From Stakelama saccharophila (GTDB lineage Bacteria > Pseudomonadota > Alphaproteobacteria > Sphingomonadales > Sphingomonadaceae), in contig NZ_CP135076.1 of the NCBI RefSeq assembly GCF_032229225.1, forward strand, positions 124,001 through 188,000: DNA of 64,000 bases, read 5' to 3'. Position 1 is the stretch's first letter. Each line of letters starts with the position of its first letter. Shown one piece after another: positions 45,525-53,797 of this stretch. Under the pieces are notes generated by a model. That model was not told the origin of the DNA. It did not search any database and was given only the letters and a program-made list of their open reading frames with translations. Both the position numbers and the translations under genes were made by a program.

Positions 45525-47291
45525 GTGACCGATCCCACCGACATCCTGCGCACCACCTTCGGCTTTTCCGGTTTTCGCGGCGTCCAGCACTCGGTGGTGG
45601 AGCGCGTGCTGGCGGGTGAGCGGACGCTGGCGGTGATGCCGACGGGCGCGGGCAAGTCGCTATGCTACCAGTTGCCGGCGGTGGCGATGGCGGGCACCTG
45701 CGTGGTCGTGTCGCCGCTGATCGCGCTGATGCACGACCAGTTGCGCGCGGCGGAAGCCGTCGGCATCCGCGCGGCCACGCTGACGAGCGTCGACGACAAC
45801 CGCGCCGAGACGGTGGCGCGGTTCCGGGCGGGCGAGCTGGACCTGCTCTATGTCGCGCCCGAACGCGCGTCGTCGGGCCATTTCCGTGACCTGCTGGGAC
45901 AGGCGAAGCTCGCGCTGTTCGCGATCGACGAGGCCCATTGCGTTTCCGAATGGGGCCATGACTTCAGGCCCGATTACCGCCTGCTCCGCCCCCTGCTCGA
46001 CGCGTTTCCCGACGTCCCCCGACTGGCGCTGACGGCGACGGCGGATGCGCATACGCGCGCCGACATTCTCGATCAGCTCGGCATCCCGCGCGACGGGCTG
46101 ATCGTCGCGGGGTTCGACCGGCCCAATATCCGCTATGCGATTTCCCCGCGAAGCAATACGACGAAGCAGCTTTCCGACATCATCGCGGAAAATCCCGGGC
46201 CGGGCATCGTCTATGCGCAGACTCGCGCGCAGACCGAAAAGCTGGCGGAGGCGCTCGCCCGCACCGGCCGGCCGACACGCGCTTATCATGCCGGGCTCGA
46301 CCCGGCGGTGCGCGCGCGCAACCAGGCCGATTTCGTTGCATCCGAGGACATGGTGATCTGCGCCACCGTCGCGTTCGGCATGGGAATCGACAAGCCCGAT
46401 GTGCGCTTCGTCGCGCATGCCGGCACGCCCAAGTCGATCGAAGCCTATTACCAGGAAACCGGCCGCGCGGGGCGCGACGGCGATCCGGCGGTGGCGCACC
46501 TGTTCTGGGGCGCCGACGATTTCGCCCGCGCGCGCCAGCGGATCGGCGAGGTCGAACCGGCGCGGCAGGCGGGGGAGCGGGCGCGGCTGACCGCACTCGG
46601 CGCACTGGTCGAGACCGCCGGGTGCCGGCGCGCGATCCTGCTGCGCCATTTCGGCGAGGACCCGCCCGAGAGTTGCGGCAATTGCGACAATTGCTTGCAC
46701 CCGCCCAAGGCGGTCGATGCGAGTGTGACGGCGCAGAAATTCCTATCCGCCGTATTCCGCACCGGGCAGATGTTCGGCGTCGGCTATGTCGAGAGCGTGC
46801 TGCTGGGCAAATCGTCCGAGCGCAGCCTGATGAACGGGCACGAGAAACTGTCGGTATGGGGCATTGTCGAGGAGGATGAGGCGGCGCTGATCAAGCCGGT
46901 CAGCCGCGCGCTGCTGCTGCGCGATGCGCTGCGTACCAACCCGCATGGCGGACTGGAATTCGGACCGGCTGCGCGGCCGATCCTGAAGGGCGAGGCGACG
47001 GTCGAGCTCGTTCTGCCGCCCAGGCGCGAACGGCGGCGGCGCGGCGGGGCCAATAGCTCGCCCAATCCGGTCGGCAATCCGCTGTTCGAGGCGCTGCGCG
47101 ACCTGCGGCGCGAAATCGCGCAGGAAACCGGGCTGCCGCCTTATGTCATCTTCCACGATTCGGTGCTGCGCGACATGGCGCTCAGCCGCCCCGGCACGCT
47201 GTCGGCGATGGGCGAGATTTCAGGCGTTGGCGCGAAGAAACTGGAAGCCTATGGTCAGGCATTTCTCAACATCATTCGAGAGGCGGCCTAG
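45525..47291 (+). CDS. recQ: ATP-dependent DNA helicase RecQ
   Basis: RecQ unwinds DNA during recombination and replication repair. The GTG at 45525 gives 588 residues. Motif I is VMPTGAGKSLCYQLP and motif II is AIDEAHCVSEWGHDFR. The helicase C domain has YYQETGRAGRDG. A zinc-binding segment has CRRAILL with ESCGNCDNCLHPP. A winged-helix and a C-terminal HRDC domain (NPLFEALRDLRREIA, GVGAKKLEAYG) follow. The next gene starts at the base after the stop, and a third follows by GTGA overlap, so a three-gene unit is likely. Confidence 0.95.
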   Translation: MTDPTDILRTTFGFSGFRGVQHSVVERVLAGERTLAVMPTGAGKSLCYQLPAVAMAGTCVVVSPLIALMHDQLRAAEAVGIRAATLTSVDDNRAETVARFRAGELDLLYVAPERASSGHFRDLLGQAKLALFAIDEAHCVSEWGHDFRPDYRLLRPLLDAFPDVPRLALTATADAHTRADILDQLGIPRDGLIVAGFDRPNIRYAISPRSNTTKQLSDIIAENPGPGIVYAQTRAQTEKLAEALARTGRPTRAYHAGLDPAVRARNQADFVASEDMVICATVAFGMGIDKPDVRFVAHAGTPKSIEAYYQETGRAGRDGDPAVAHLFWGADDFARARQRIGEVEPARQAGERARLTALGALVETAGCRRAILLRHFGEDPPESCGNCDNCLHPPKAVDASVTAQKFLSAVFRTGQMFGVGYVESVLLGKSSERSLMNGHEKLSVWGIVEEDEAALIKPVSRALLLRDALRTNPHGGLEFGPAARPILKGEATVELVLPPRRERRRRGGANSSPNPVGNPLFEALRDLRREIAQETGLPPYVIFHDSVLRDMALSRPGTLSAMGEISGVGAKKLEAYGQAFLNIIREAA

Positions 47292-47717
47292 GTGCGCAGA
47301 ATCGACGATTCCCTATCGGTGTCCCCGCAGATCGGCCCTGCCGACGTGACCGAGATCGCGCGCGCGGGCTTTACGACCATCATCAACAACCGCCCCGACG
47401 GCGAGGAAACCGACCAGCCGGAAGGCGACGCGATCCGAACCGCCGCCGAAACGCTGGGGCTCGATTATGCCGAAATCCCGGTGACGAGCGCCGGGTTCAG
47501 CCATGCGCAGGTAAACGCGATGCGCGCCGCGCTCGATGGAGCAAAGGGACCGGTGTTCGCCTATTGCCGATCGGGCACGCGGTCGACCAACCTGTGGGCG
47601 CTTGCCGAGGCGAAGGCGGGCGGCGATCCGGACACGATCGTCGCCAAAGCGAGAGCCGCGGGATACGACCTCACCGCCATCCGCCCGATGCTCGACGCGC
47701 TGGCCGGAGCGCGGTGA
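47292..47717 (+). CDS. TIGR01244 family sulfur transferase / phosphatase-like protein
   Basis: The 141-residue protein belongs to the beta-lactamase-hydrolase-like (DUF442) group with a tyrosine-phosphatase-like active loop, AYCRSGTRSTN (Cys near residue 96). GFTTIINNRPDGEE near the N-terminus is the family signature. In some relatives it is fused to a persulfide dioxygenase and acts on sulfur species; here it stands alone. The start is a GTG immediately after the recQ stop. The stop overlaps the next gene. Confidence 0.85.
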   Translation: MRRIDDSLSVSPQIGPADVTEIARAGFTTIINNRPDGEETDQPEGDAIRTAAETLGLDYAEIPVTSAGFSHAQVNAMRAALDGAKGPVFAYCRSGTRSTNLWALAEAKAGGDPDTIVAKARAAGYDLTAIRPMLDALAGAR

Positions 47718-48121
47718 GCTGGTTCGTCATCGTCGGCTCGGTCGTCGCGATCGGGCTGCTCGCCGGATTCGCCCGGCTGCTGAAACTCGGCCATGCGGCG
47801 ATCGACAACGAGGCGGAGGCACGGCGGCTCGCAGGCGAGTTGCTGCCGGAGTTCACGGTCGAGCAGGCGGTGGTTTGCGACACCGGCGAGGCGGCGTTGG
47901 TCGGCGGACCGGATGGCTGGGCCTATATCCGTCGGCACGGTGCACATTTCGTTGCCCGGCTGCTGGGACCGGCGCCGGACGTGACATACGAACTGACCCG
48001 CGTTTCGATCGCCTGCGACGACCGGATGTTCGGCCCCTATGTCATTCATCTTGAATCCGAACCCAGGGCGCGCGAACTTACACGGATGTTAGGAACGGCA
48101 TCCGATGCCGAATCTTCCTGA
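47714..48121 (+). CDS. Small membrane-anchored protein of unknown function
   Basis: The GTG at 47714 overlaps the previous stop (GTGA) and gives 135 residues. One N-terminal membrane helix (about residues 2-20, SWFVIVGSVVAIGLLAGF) is followed by a soluble domain of about 110 residues. That domain contains VEQAVVCDTGEAALVGGPDG and FVARLLGPAPDVTYELTRVS. The domain probably faces the cytoplasm. I do not recognise the family. Coupling to recQ and the TIGR01244 gene suggests co-expression but gives no function. Confidence 0.7.
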   Translation: MSWFVIVGSVVAIGLLAGFARLLKLGHAAIDNEAEARRLAGELLPEFTVEQAVVCDTGEAALVGGPDGWAYIRRHGAHFVARLLGPAPDVTYELTRVSIACDDRMFGPYVIHLESEPRARELTRMLGTASDAESS

Positions 48122-48122
48122 C

Positions 48123-48190
48123 GGCATCCCGGACCTGATCCGGGGAGCCCCGAGCGGGTTTTGAATTCTGCCTTTCGCCGGAATGACGGA
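48123..48190. repeat. REP-like palindromes between convergent genes
   Basis: Arms CCCGGA/TCCGGG at 48128-48144 are followed by GAATTCTGCCTTTCGCCGGA. The unit looks like the common sphingomonad repeat form CCGTCATTCCGGCGAAAG. It lies between the end of the recQ unit and the amtB terminator. Confidence 0.6.
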
Positions 48191-48191
48191 A

Positions 48192-48224
48192 TTAAAAAAT
48201 GGGCCGGCACTTTCGCGCCGGCCC
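48192..48224 (-). terminator. Intrinsic terminator of glnK-amtB
   Basis: On the minus strand GGGCCGGC pairs with GCCGGCCC around GCGAAAGT, followed by ATTTTTTAATT. It lies 57 bases after the amtB stop. Confidence 0.9.
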
Positions 48225-48280
48225 AGTGGTCCGCAGGAGGAACTCGTGATCGGAGGCGAAAGCGCCCGCCCCCGAAATCG

Positions 48281-49624
48281 TCAGTAATTATAGGCGCGCT
48301 CGCCATGTTCGCCGAGGTCGAGGCCTTCGCGTTCGACCTGCTCGCTGACCCTCAGACCGGTGAGCGCCTTGGCGATGAAGATGGCGATGGCGGTGCCGAT
48401 CGCAGCCCAGACGATCGTGGCAGCGACAGCGGCGATCTGGATGCCGAGCTGCGATCCGATGGAGAAATCGGCGCCGCCCGGCCCGCCGAATACCGGCGCA
48501 TAGACGATGCCGGTGCCGATCGCCCCGATCATGCCGCCGATACCGTGAATGCCGAACGCATCGAGCGCGTCGTCATAGCCGAGCTTCGGCTTTACGACAG
48601 ACACTGCCAGGTAGCAGATGATGCTGGCCACCGCGCCGAGCACGATCGCGCCGAACGGACCCGAATTGCCGGCCGCGGGCGTGACCGCGACCAGGCCGGC
48701 AATGATGCCCGAGCAGAAACCCAGCGCCGATCCCTTGTGGCCCGACAAGCGCTCGGCCAGCATCCAGAACAGGCCGGCGGATGCGGTGGCGACGAAGGTG
48801 TTGATCATCGCGAGCGCGGCCGAGCCGTTGGCCTCCAGCGCGGAACCTGCGTTGAACCCGAACCAGCCGACCCACAGCAGCCCGGTGCCGATCCCCGTCA
48901 TGGTGAGCGAGTGCGGTGCCATGCGCTCGGTCGGATAGCCGATGCGCTTGCCGAGGATGAGGGCCGCCACCAGTGCGGACACGCCGGCATTGATATGCAC
49001 CACCGTGCCGCCCGCGAAATCGAGCGCGCCCATTTCGAAGAACACGCCGTTTCCCGCCCACACCATATGCGCGATCGGAAAATAGACGATGGTCAGCCAG
49101 ATCAGCGCGAACACCATGACCGCCGAGAATTTCATCCGCTCGACCACCGAGCCGAGCACCAGCGCAACGGTGATCGCGGCAAAGGTCATCTGAAAGCAGA
49201 CGAAGACATATTCGGGAATCGCCACGCCTTCGGTGAAGGTCGCGGCGGTGCTTTCGGACGTGACGCCGGCCAGGAACAGCTTGCCGAAGCCGGCGACGAA
49301 GCCATTGCCGCCGTCGCCGAAGGCCATGGTATAGCCCCACATCACCCAGATCAGCATGGCGAAGGCGGCGACCGCGCCGACCTGCGTCATGACGGACAGC
49401 ATGTTCTTGGCCCGTGCAAGGCCGCCATAGAACAACGCGAGACCGGGCAGGATCATCGCCAGCACGAGGATGGTCGCGACCATCATCCATGCGGTGTCGC
49501 CCTTGTCGACGGTCGGACCGGCAGCAGCCGCGGGCGCCTGAAGCGCCGCATCCTGTGCCCAGGCGGGAAGTGCCGCGAAGATGGCGAGGCCGGCGCCGCC
49601 GGCGAGCTTCATCGGAATTCTCAT
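48281..49624 (-). CDS. amtB: Ammonium transporter AmtB
   Basis: The ATG at 49624 (behind GGGAAGGGGG) gives 447 residues with a cleavable signal (LAIFAALPAWAQ) before eleven membrane helices. The ammonium-channel signatures are clear: LPGLALFYGGLARAKNML, DFAGGTVVHINAGVSALVAA with the first pore histidine, and DAFGIHGIGGMIGAIGTG with the second. The transporter is trimeric and is blocked by PII. glnK lies 14 bases upstream on the same strand, and a sigma-54 promoter precedes the pair, so expression should respond to nitrogen limitation. Confidence 0.96.
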   Translation of the reverse strand: MRIPMKLAGGAGLAIFAALPAWAQDAALQAPAAAAGPTVDKGDTAWMMVATILVLAMILPGLALFYGGLARAKNMLSVMTQVGAVAAFAMLIWVMWGYTMAFGDGGNGFVAGFGKLFLAGVTSESTAATFTEGVAIPEYVFVCFQMTFAAITVALVLGSVVERMKFSAVMVFALIWLTIVYFPIAHMVWAGNGVFFEMGALDFAGGTVVHINAGVSALVAALILGKRIGYPTERMAPHSLTMTGIGTGLLWVGWFGFNAGSALEANGSAALAMINTFVATASAGLFWMLAERLSGHKGSALGFCSGIIAGLVAVTPAAGNSGPFGAIVLGAVASIICYLAVSVVKPKLGYDDALDAFGIHGIGGMIGAIGTGIVYAPVFGGPGGADFSIGSQLGIQIAAVAATIVWAAIGTAIAIFIAKALTGLRVSEQVEREGLDLGEHGERAYNY

Positions 49625-49638
49625 GATACCCCCTTCCC

Positions 49639-49977
49639 TCACAGCGCGTTGTCGTCGGTTTCGCCGGTGCGGATGCGCACGGCCTGGCCGACGTCGAGGA
49701 CGAAAATCTTGCCGTCGCCGATAGCGCCGGTGTTCGCCGCGCTCTGGACCGCTTCGACGACGCGGCCGGCGAGGTCGGCCGCGCAGACCACCTCGATCTT
49801 GATCTTCGGCACCATGTTGGTGCTGTATTCCGCTCCGCGATAGATTTCGGTCTGCCCCTTTTGCCGACCAAAGCCCTTCACCTCGCTGACCGTCATGCCC
49901 GCAACGCCGACCTCCGTCAGCGCCTCGCGCACGTCATCGAGCTTGAACGGCTTGATGATGGCGATGACCAATTTCAT
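49639..49977 (-). CDS. glnK: Nitrogen regulatory protein PII
   Basis: The ATG at 49977 gives exactly 112 residues, the standard PII length. Family motifs are KLVIAIIKPFKLDDVREALT, the T-loop EIYRGAEYSTN with the uridylylated tyrosine (Tyr51), and GAIGDGKIFVLDVGQAVRIR. PII binds ATP/ADP and 2-oxoglutarate and gates AmtB and glutamine-synthetase control. The upstream frame (to 50091) stays open through two 18-base repeats but is not conserved. The glnK name rests on linkage to amtB; glnB cannot be excluded. Confidence 0.96.
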   Translation of the reverse strand: MKLVIAIIKPFKLDDVREALTEVGVAGMTVSEVKGFGRQKGQTEIYRGAEYSTNMVPKIKIEVVCAADLAGRVVEAVQSAANTGAIGDGKIFVLDVGQAVRIRTGETDDNAL

Positions 49978-49996
49978 GTCGCCCCCTTCCTTCCGG

Positions 49997-50032
49997 TTTT
50001 CCCGCCAGGACATCTTTTCCCGCCAAGACATC
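49997..50032. repeat. Tandem 18-bp direct repeat in the glnK leader
   Basis: The unit TTTTCCCGCCAGGACATC (49997-50014) is followed at once by a second copy differing at one base (50015-50032). It lies between the proposed transcription start and the glnK ribosome site, so it would be part of the 5' untranslated RNA. Confidence 0.7.
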
Positions 50033-50048
50033 CGCAAGGAGCATCGTC

Positions 50049-50063
50049 GCAAGGAACGTGCCA
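50049..50063 (-). promoter_or_regulatory. Sigma-54 promoter of glnK-amtB
   Basis: The minus strand reads TGGCACGTTCCTTGC, a perfect fit to the -24/-12 consensus TGGCACG-N4-TTGC. It lies 72-86 bases before the glnK ATG. A 14-bp palindrome GCGCGAATTCGCGC (50077-50090) further upstream may be an activator site, although it does not match the NtrC consensus. Confidence 0.85.
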
Positions 50064-50148
50064 GAGTGCCGACAGGCGCGAATTCGCGCATCTTCGTGAA
50101 GCGGAATGCCGCCCGGGCGCCTAATTTTATGCAGTTGCGACGGATTGC

Positions 50149-50358
50149 CTAAATTTCAGGCAGATTATCCAGCATCTTTCGAGCAAGCTCGAGATCGCGC
50201 TCGTCCACCATTACCCGCACCGGGATCAGGAACGCGCTGCCATCGGCGATGCTGGCTTCGGCATCGAAGGAGAAGGCCGGGATACCCTCCGACTCCAGCC
50301 GGCCCTGGACGATATGCGCCTCGAAGCGGTTGAAGCGGCCGAGTTCGACCAGCGCCAT
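50149..50358 (-). CDS. DUF2007 domain protein (69 aa)
   Basis: The small protein opens with VELGRFNRFEAHIVQGRLES, continues with EGIPAFSFDAE and contains IPVRVMVDERDLELARKML, the standard DUF2007 layout. The domain resembles PII-like and ferredoxin-like folds and is called a putative signal transducer; no role is proven. It lies upstream of the glnK promoter on the same strand and is divergent from ccdA. Its neighbour glnK may be coincidental. Confidence 0.85.
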   Translation of the reverse strand: MALVELGRFNRFEAHIVQGRLESEGIPAFSFDAEASIADGSAFLIPVRVMVDERDLELARKMLDNLPEI

Positions 50359-50434
50359 CAGGCGAGCACCCGCTCGGCCGCGACGCCGTGCCGTTTTGCG
50401 ATAGGATTACCAACCTGATCCATCGGTGTCTCCG

Positions 50435-50471
50435 TTGACGCGCACCCGGTATGCGCATAGCTTATGCGCAT
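50435..50471 (+). promoter_or_regulatory. ccdA promoter with paired operator-like palindromes
   Basis: A TTGACG -35-like box (50435-50440) is followed by two copies of the palindrome ATGCGCAT (50451-50458 and 50464-50471) with 13-bp centre spacing. The second copy overlaps both candidate ccdA start codons (50464 and 50470). No ribosome site is visible. Autoregulation and a leaderless transcript are inferred. Confidence 0.45.
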
Positions 50472-50715
50472 GGGACCTGACACCCACTTTTCCGGCAAGC
50501 GCAAAGCGGTGAATCTTTCGCTTGATACCGGCGTGGTACAAGCCGCGCGCGAGGCCGGGTTGAACCTGAGCCAGGTGTGCGAAGCGGCGCTGCGCGATGC
50601 CAGCAAGAAGGAGCGCGAGCGAAAATGGCGCGAGGACAATCGCGAATGGGCCGAGGCGCATAATGCCTGGATAGAGAAGAACGGTCTTCCATTGGAACGT
50701 TACCGGCTGTTCTGA
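50464..50715 (+). CDS. ccdA: CcdA-type antitoxin
   Basis: The 83-residue protein (81 if the second ATG at 50470 is used) has an N-terminal DNA-binding part, KRKAVNLSLDTGVVQAAREA, then LNLSQVCEAALRDA, typical of the CcdA ribbon-helix-helix dimer. A charged C-terminal toxin-neutralising tail holds WREDNREWAEAHNAWIEKNG. In F plasmid CcdA the tail wraps CcdB and is degraded by Lon. Its stop overlaps the toxin start as TGATG. It should repress its own promoter as a CcdA-CcdB complex. Confidence 0.9.
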   Translation: MRMGPDTHFSGKRKAVNLSLDTGVVQAAREAGLNLSQVCEAALRDASKKERERKWREDNREWAEAHNAWIEKNGLPLERYRLF

Positions 50716-51011
50716 TGGCGCAGTTCGATATAGTCCGGCTCGCCGGCGGCGAACTCGCGATCGACTGTCAGAGCGATCTGCTTCGAGACATTGCCACGCG
50801 TTTCGTGGTGCCGCTTCGCAAAATGCCGGATGCTCCGCCGCGCCGCGAACGGCTGAACCCCATCTTCACGGTGGGCGACGCCGAGTGGGTGATGGTTACG
50901 CAGTTCGCATCCGCCGTCCGCTGCGAACAGATCGACGCGACCATCGGCTCGCTCGGAAACGATTATTTGCGCGTGACAGCCGCGCTCGACATGCTCATTT
51001 CCGGCTTTTGA
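50715..51011 (+). CDS. ccdB: CcdB-type gyrase toxin
   Basis: The 98-residue protein matches CcdB throughout: MAQFDIVRLAGGELAIDCQS, FVVPLRKMPDAPPRRERLNP and the C-terminal ATIGSLGNDYLRVTAALDML. CcdB traps DNA gyrase on DNA through GyrA; its last residues are important for killing, and here the ending is ISGF rather than the F-plasmid WGI. The start overlaps ccdA. The stop (51009-51011) directly touches the stop of the convergent tldD, forming TGATCA. Confidence 0.9.
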   Translation: MAQFDIVRLAGGELAIDCQSDLLRDIATRFVVPLRKMPDAPPRRERLNPIFTVGDAEWVMVTQFASAVRCEQIDATIGSLGNDYLRVTAALDMLISGF

Positions 51012-52439
51012 TCACGCCGCGGTTCCGCCTACCGTCAGCCCGTCGACCAGCAGCGTCGGCTGTCCCACGCCGGCCGGCACGCTCTGCCCGCCCTTGCCGC
51101 ACATGCCGATGCCTTCGTCCAGCGCGAAGTCGTTGCCGATGCCCAGCACCTTGGTCAGCGCGGTGGGTCCGTCGCCGATCAGCGTCGCGCCCTTGATCGG
51201 GGCGCCCAGCTTGCCGTTTTCGATCCTGTACGCCTCGGTGCAGGAAAAGACGAATTTGCCCGACACGATATCCACCTGCCCGCCGCCGAAGGCCTTGGCG
51301 TATATGCCCTTCTTCACGCGGCTCATCAGCTCGGCGGGATCGTCCATGCCGGCCTTCATGAAGGTGTTGGTCATGCGCGGCATCGGCGCATATTCATATC
51401 CCTGCCGGCGGCCGTTGCCGGTCGGCTCCACACCCATCAACCGGGCGTTGAGCCGGTCCTGGATATAGCCTTTCAGGATACCGTCCTCGATCAGCACGTT
51501 TTCCTGGGTGGGCGTTCCCTCGTCGTCGATCGACAGCGAACCGCGTCGATCGGCCAGCGAACCGTCATCGACCACGGTCACGCCGGGCGCGGCGACGCGT
51601 TCGCCGATGCGACCGGAAAAGGCGCTGGTGCCCTTGCGGTTGAAATCGCCCTCGAGCCCGTGCCCCACCGCCTCGTGCAGCAGGACGCCGGGCCAGCCCG
51701 GTCCGAGCAGCACCGGCATGACGCCCGACGGCGCGTCGACCGATTCGAGATTGGTGAGCGCCTGTGCCAGCGCTTCGTCGATCGCGCGGTTCCACGTCTC
51801 CGGCTTCAGCAGATTTTCGTACACGGCGCGCCCGCCCAGGCCGAAATTGCCGCTTTCGCGCCGGCCATTGGCCTCCACCGTGATGTTGACATTGAGCCGC
51901 GTGAGCGGGCGGATGTCGGTGGCGATGAAGCCGTCGGGCCGCACGATCTCCACCACCTGCCAGCTCCCCAGCAGCCCCACCGACACCTGGGCGACGCGCG
52001 GGTCGCGGGCGCGCGCCGCGGCGTCGATCGTCTGGCACAGGTTCACCTTGTCGGCGAACGGCACGAGGTCGAGGGGATCGGCATCGGTATAAAGGTGCCG
52101 ATTGTTGTGACGCGGCGGTGTCGCCTTCGCGCCTGCGCCGGGATCGATCAGCGCCATCGTCTCGCCCGCGCGGCGGATCGCGTCGGCGCTGATCTCGCTG
52201 GCATGGGCGAAGGCCGTGGCCTCGCCCGAAACGGCACGCAGGCCGAACCCCGAATCGGTGTTGAACGACGCGGTCTTCAGCCGGCCGTCATCGAAGCCGA
52301 ACGCTTCCGACTTGCGATATTGCAGGTAGAGTTCACCGTCATCGGCCTTGTCGAGCAGACCGGCGGTAAGCCTTTGCGCCGTCGCGGGATCGAGCGCGTC
52401 GCGATACAGGAAAGAACGGGGATCGGCAGATAGGGTCAT
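51012..52439 (-). CDS. tldD: Metalloprotease TldD
   Basis: TldD forms a heterodimeric zinc protease with TldE/PmbA that cleaves small unfolded peptides such as microcin B17 precursor and CcdA. The 475-residue protein has the zinc motif LLHEAVGHGLEGD near residue 260, GRRESGNFGLGG and the C-terminal LVDGLTVGGTA. Length is normal. tldE is not in the window. Its 3' end directly abuts ccdB, notable because tld mutants were first found through tolerance to CcdB (LetD). Confidence 0.95.
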   Translation of the reverse strand: MTLSADPRSFLYRDALDPATAQRLTAGLLDKADDGELYLQYRKSEAFGFDDGRLKTASFNTDSGFGLRAVSGEATAFAHASEISADAIRRAGETMALIDPGAGAKATPPRHNNRHLYTDADPLDLVPFADKVNLCQTIDAAARARDPRVAQVSVGLLGSWQVVEIVRPDGFIATDIRPLTRLNVNITVEANGRRESGNFGLGGRAVYENLLKPETWNRAIDEALAQALTNLESVDAPSGVMPVLLGPGWPGVLLHEAVGHGLEGDFNRKGTSAFSGRIGERVAAPGVTVVDDGSLADRRGSLSIDDEGTPTQENVLIEDGILKGYIQDRLNARLMGVEPTGNGRRQGYEYAPMPRMTNTFMKAGMDDPAELMSRVKKGIYAKAFGGGQVDIVSGKFVFSCTEAYRIENGKLGAPIKGATLIGDGPTALTKVLGIGNDFALDEGIGMCGKGGQSVPAGVGQPTLLVDGLTVGGTAA

Positions 52440-52457
52440 TCCGCCGATATAGGAGGC

Positions 52458-52691
52458 TCAGCGCCCGGCACCATCCCCATGGTCGCGCAGCTCGGCCTGG
52501 TCCATGCCGTCGGCAGGGCCGCCCGCCAGGATGAAACGGCGGTCGCAATAGCCGCAATCGACATAGCCCAGATCGGAAATCTCCAGCCAGACCCGCGGAT
52601 GGCCGAGCGCGGCGCCGCCCGGAATATCGGTGGCGCCGTCGCAGGCGACGCGGCGCGTGGTGACCTTGAGCGTTTCGGGCGGCGGAATCAT
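52458..52691 (-). CDS. Zinc-finger (zf-CHCC) domain protein
   Basis: The ATG at 52691 gives 77 residues; a longer start at 52709 adds only a short MLTACS. It has [21 protein letters not shown] and [11 protein letters not shown], a CxnHx...CxxC zinc site of the zf-CHCC family related to the mitochondrial complex I subunit NDUFS6. Bacterial members are found in alphaproteobacteria, and their role may lie in complex I or in redox processes. It lies 18 bases upstream of tldD on the same strand. Confidence 0.85.
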   Translation of the reverse strand: MIPPPETLKVTTRRVACDGATDIPGGAALGHPRVWLEISDLGYVDCGYCDRRFILAGGPADGMDQAELRDHGDGAGR

Positions 52692-52795
52692 GGAGCATGC
52701 CGTTAGCAAGGTCGATCGCAGGCTGCAATTGTCTTGAACGGCCTTCCATGTGGAAAGATGTTGCGTGTGCGCACGAACCGCCTAATTCGTAGCGC

Positions 52796-53713
52796 ATGAC
52801 CGATGCGGCGATCGAGATCGAGGGTCTGTCGAAGACCTATGAGGGCGGCAAGCAGGCGCTCGACAATGTCGACCTGACGGTGCCCAGGGGGCAGATCTTC
52901 GGCCTGCTGGGGCCCAACGGCGCGGGCAAGTCGACGCTGATCAACATCCTGGCCGGGCTGGTGAACAAGACCGGGGGCCGTGCCAGCATCTGGGGCTTCG
53001 ACATCGACCGGCATCCCCGCAATGCCAAGGTGTCGATCGGAATCGTCAATCAGGAGATCACCTTCGATCCCTTCTTCACGCCCTTCGAGACGCTGGAGAT
53101 CCAGGCCGGACTGTTCGGCGTGCCCAAGGGCCGGCGGCAGTCGATGGACCTGTTGCGCGCCATGCACCTGGAGGACAAGGCCCGGGCCTATTCGCGCACG
53201 CTGTCGGGCGGCATGAAGCGCCGGCTGATGGTGGCAAAGGCGATGGTGCATTCGCCGCCGGTGCTGGTGCTCGACGAACCGACGGCGGGCGTCGATATCG
53301 AGCTGCGTCAGCAATTGTGGCAATATGTCCGCAGGCTCCATGCGCGCGGCGTGACGGTAGTGTTGACCACGCACTATCTCGAAGAGGCCGAGGAGCTGTG
53401 CGACCGCATCGCCATCATTCATCATGGCCGCATCATCGCCAACGAGCGGACCCGCGACCTCGTCAACATGGCACAGGAAAAGCTGGTCGAGGTGACAGTC
53501 GACCGCGATGTGGCGGCGCTGCCCGAAAATAGCTGTTTCCAGCAAATCGAGCGCAGGGACGATCGGGTGCTCGCCGTGACCTATAACAAGAAGGACGTGA
53601 ATGCCGGCGAAGTGCTCTCCGCGATCCAGCGCGACGGATACGGCATCGTCGACGTGTCCACGCGCGAGCCCGATCTGGAGGACGTGTTCCTGAACCTGAC
53701 GCGCGCAGCGTGA
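52796..53713 (+). CDS. ABC-2 type transporter ATP-binding protein (orphan)
   Basis: The 305-residue ATPase is of the YadG/CcmA type: Walker A LGPNGAGKSTLINILAG, signature LSGGMKRRLMVAKAMV, Walker B VLVLDEPTAGVD and H-loop TTHYLEEAEEL. A C-terminal extension of about 80 residues is typical for drug or polysaccharide exporters. No permease gene lies on either side; nadB follows after 84 bases. The partner must be elsewhere in the genome, or the subunit works with a shared permease. The substrate is unknown. Confidence 0.9.
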   Translation: MTDAAIEIEGLSKTYEGGKQALDNVDLTVPRGQIFGLLGPNGAGKSTLINILAGLVNKTGGRASIWGFDIDRHPRNAKVSIGIVNQEITFDPFFTPFETLEIQAGLFGVPKGRRQSMDLLRAMHLEDKARAYSRTLSGGMKRRLMVAKAMVHSPPVLVLDEPTAGVDIELRQQLWQYVRRLHARGVTVVLTTHYLEEAEELCDRIAIIHHGRIIANERTRDLVNMAQEKLVEVTVDRDVAALPENSCFQQIERRDDRVLAVTYNKKDVNAGEVLSAIQRDGYGIVDVSTREPDLEDVFLNLTRAA

Positions 53714-53797
53714 TCCGGACCGCGCCTGCGCCTTCCGCCACGCGCGCATATGCTGGCATCCCGGGGCCGTTACTGAGCGCCGCCTGAGGAGACGCGA

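Noticed and set aside
50358..50639. 93-codon minus-strand frame opposite ccdA
   Set aside because: It overlaps ccdA, whose family motifs and overlap with ccdB are clear. The product has no recognisable feature.
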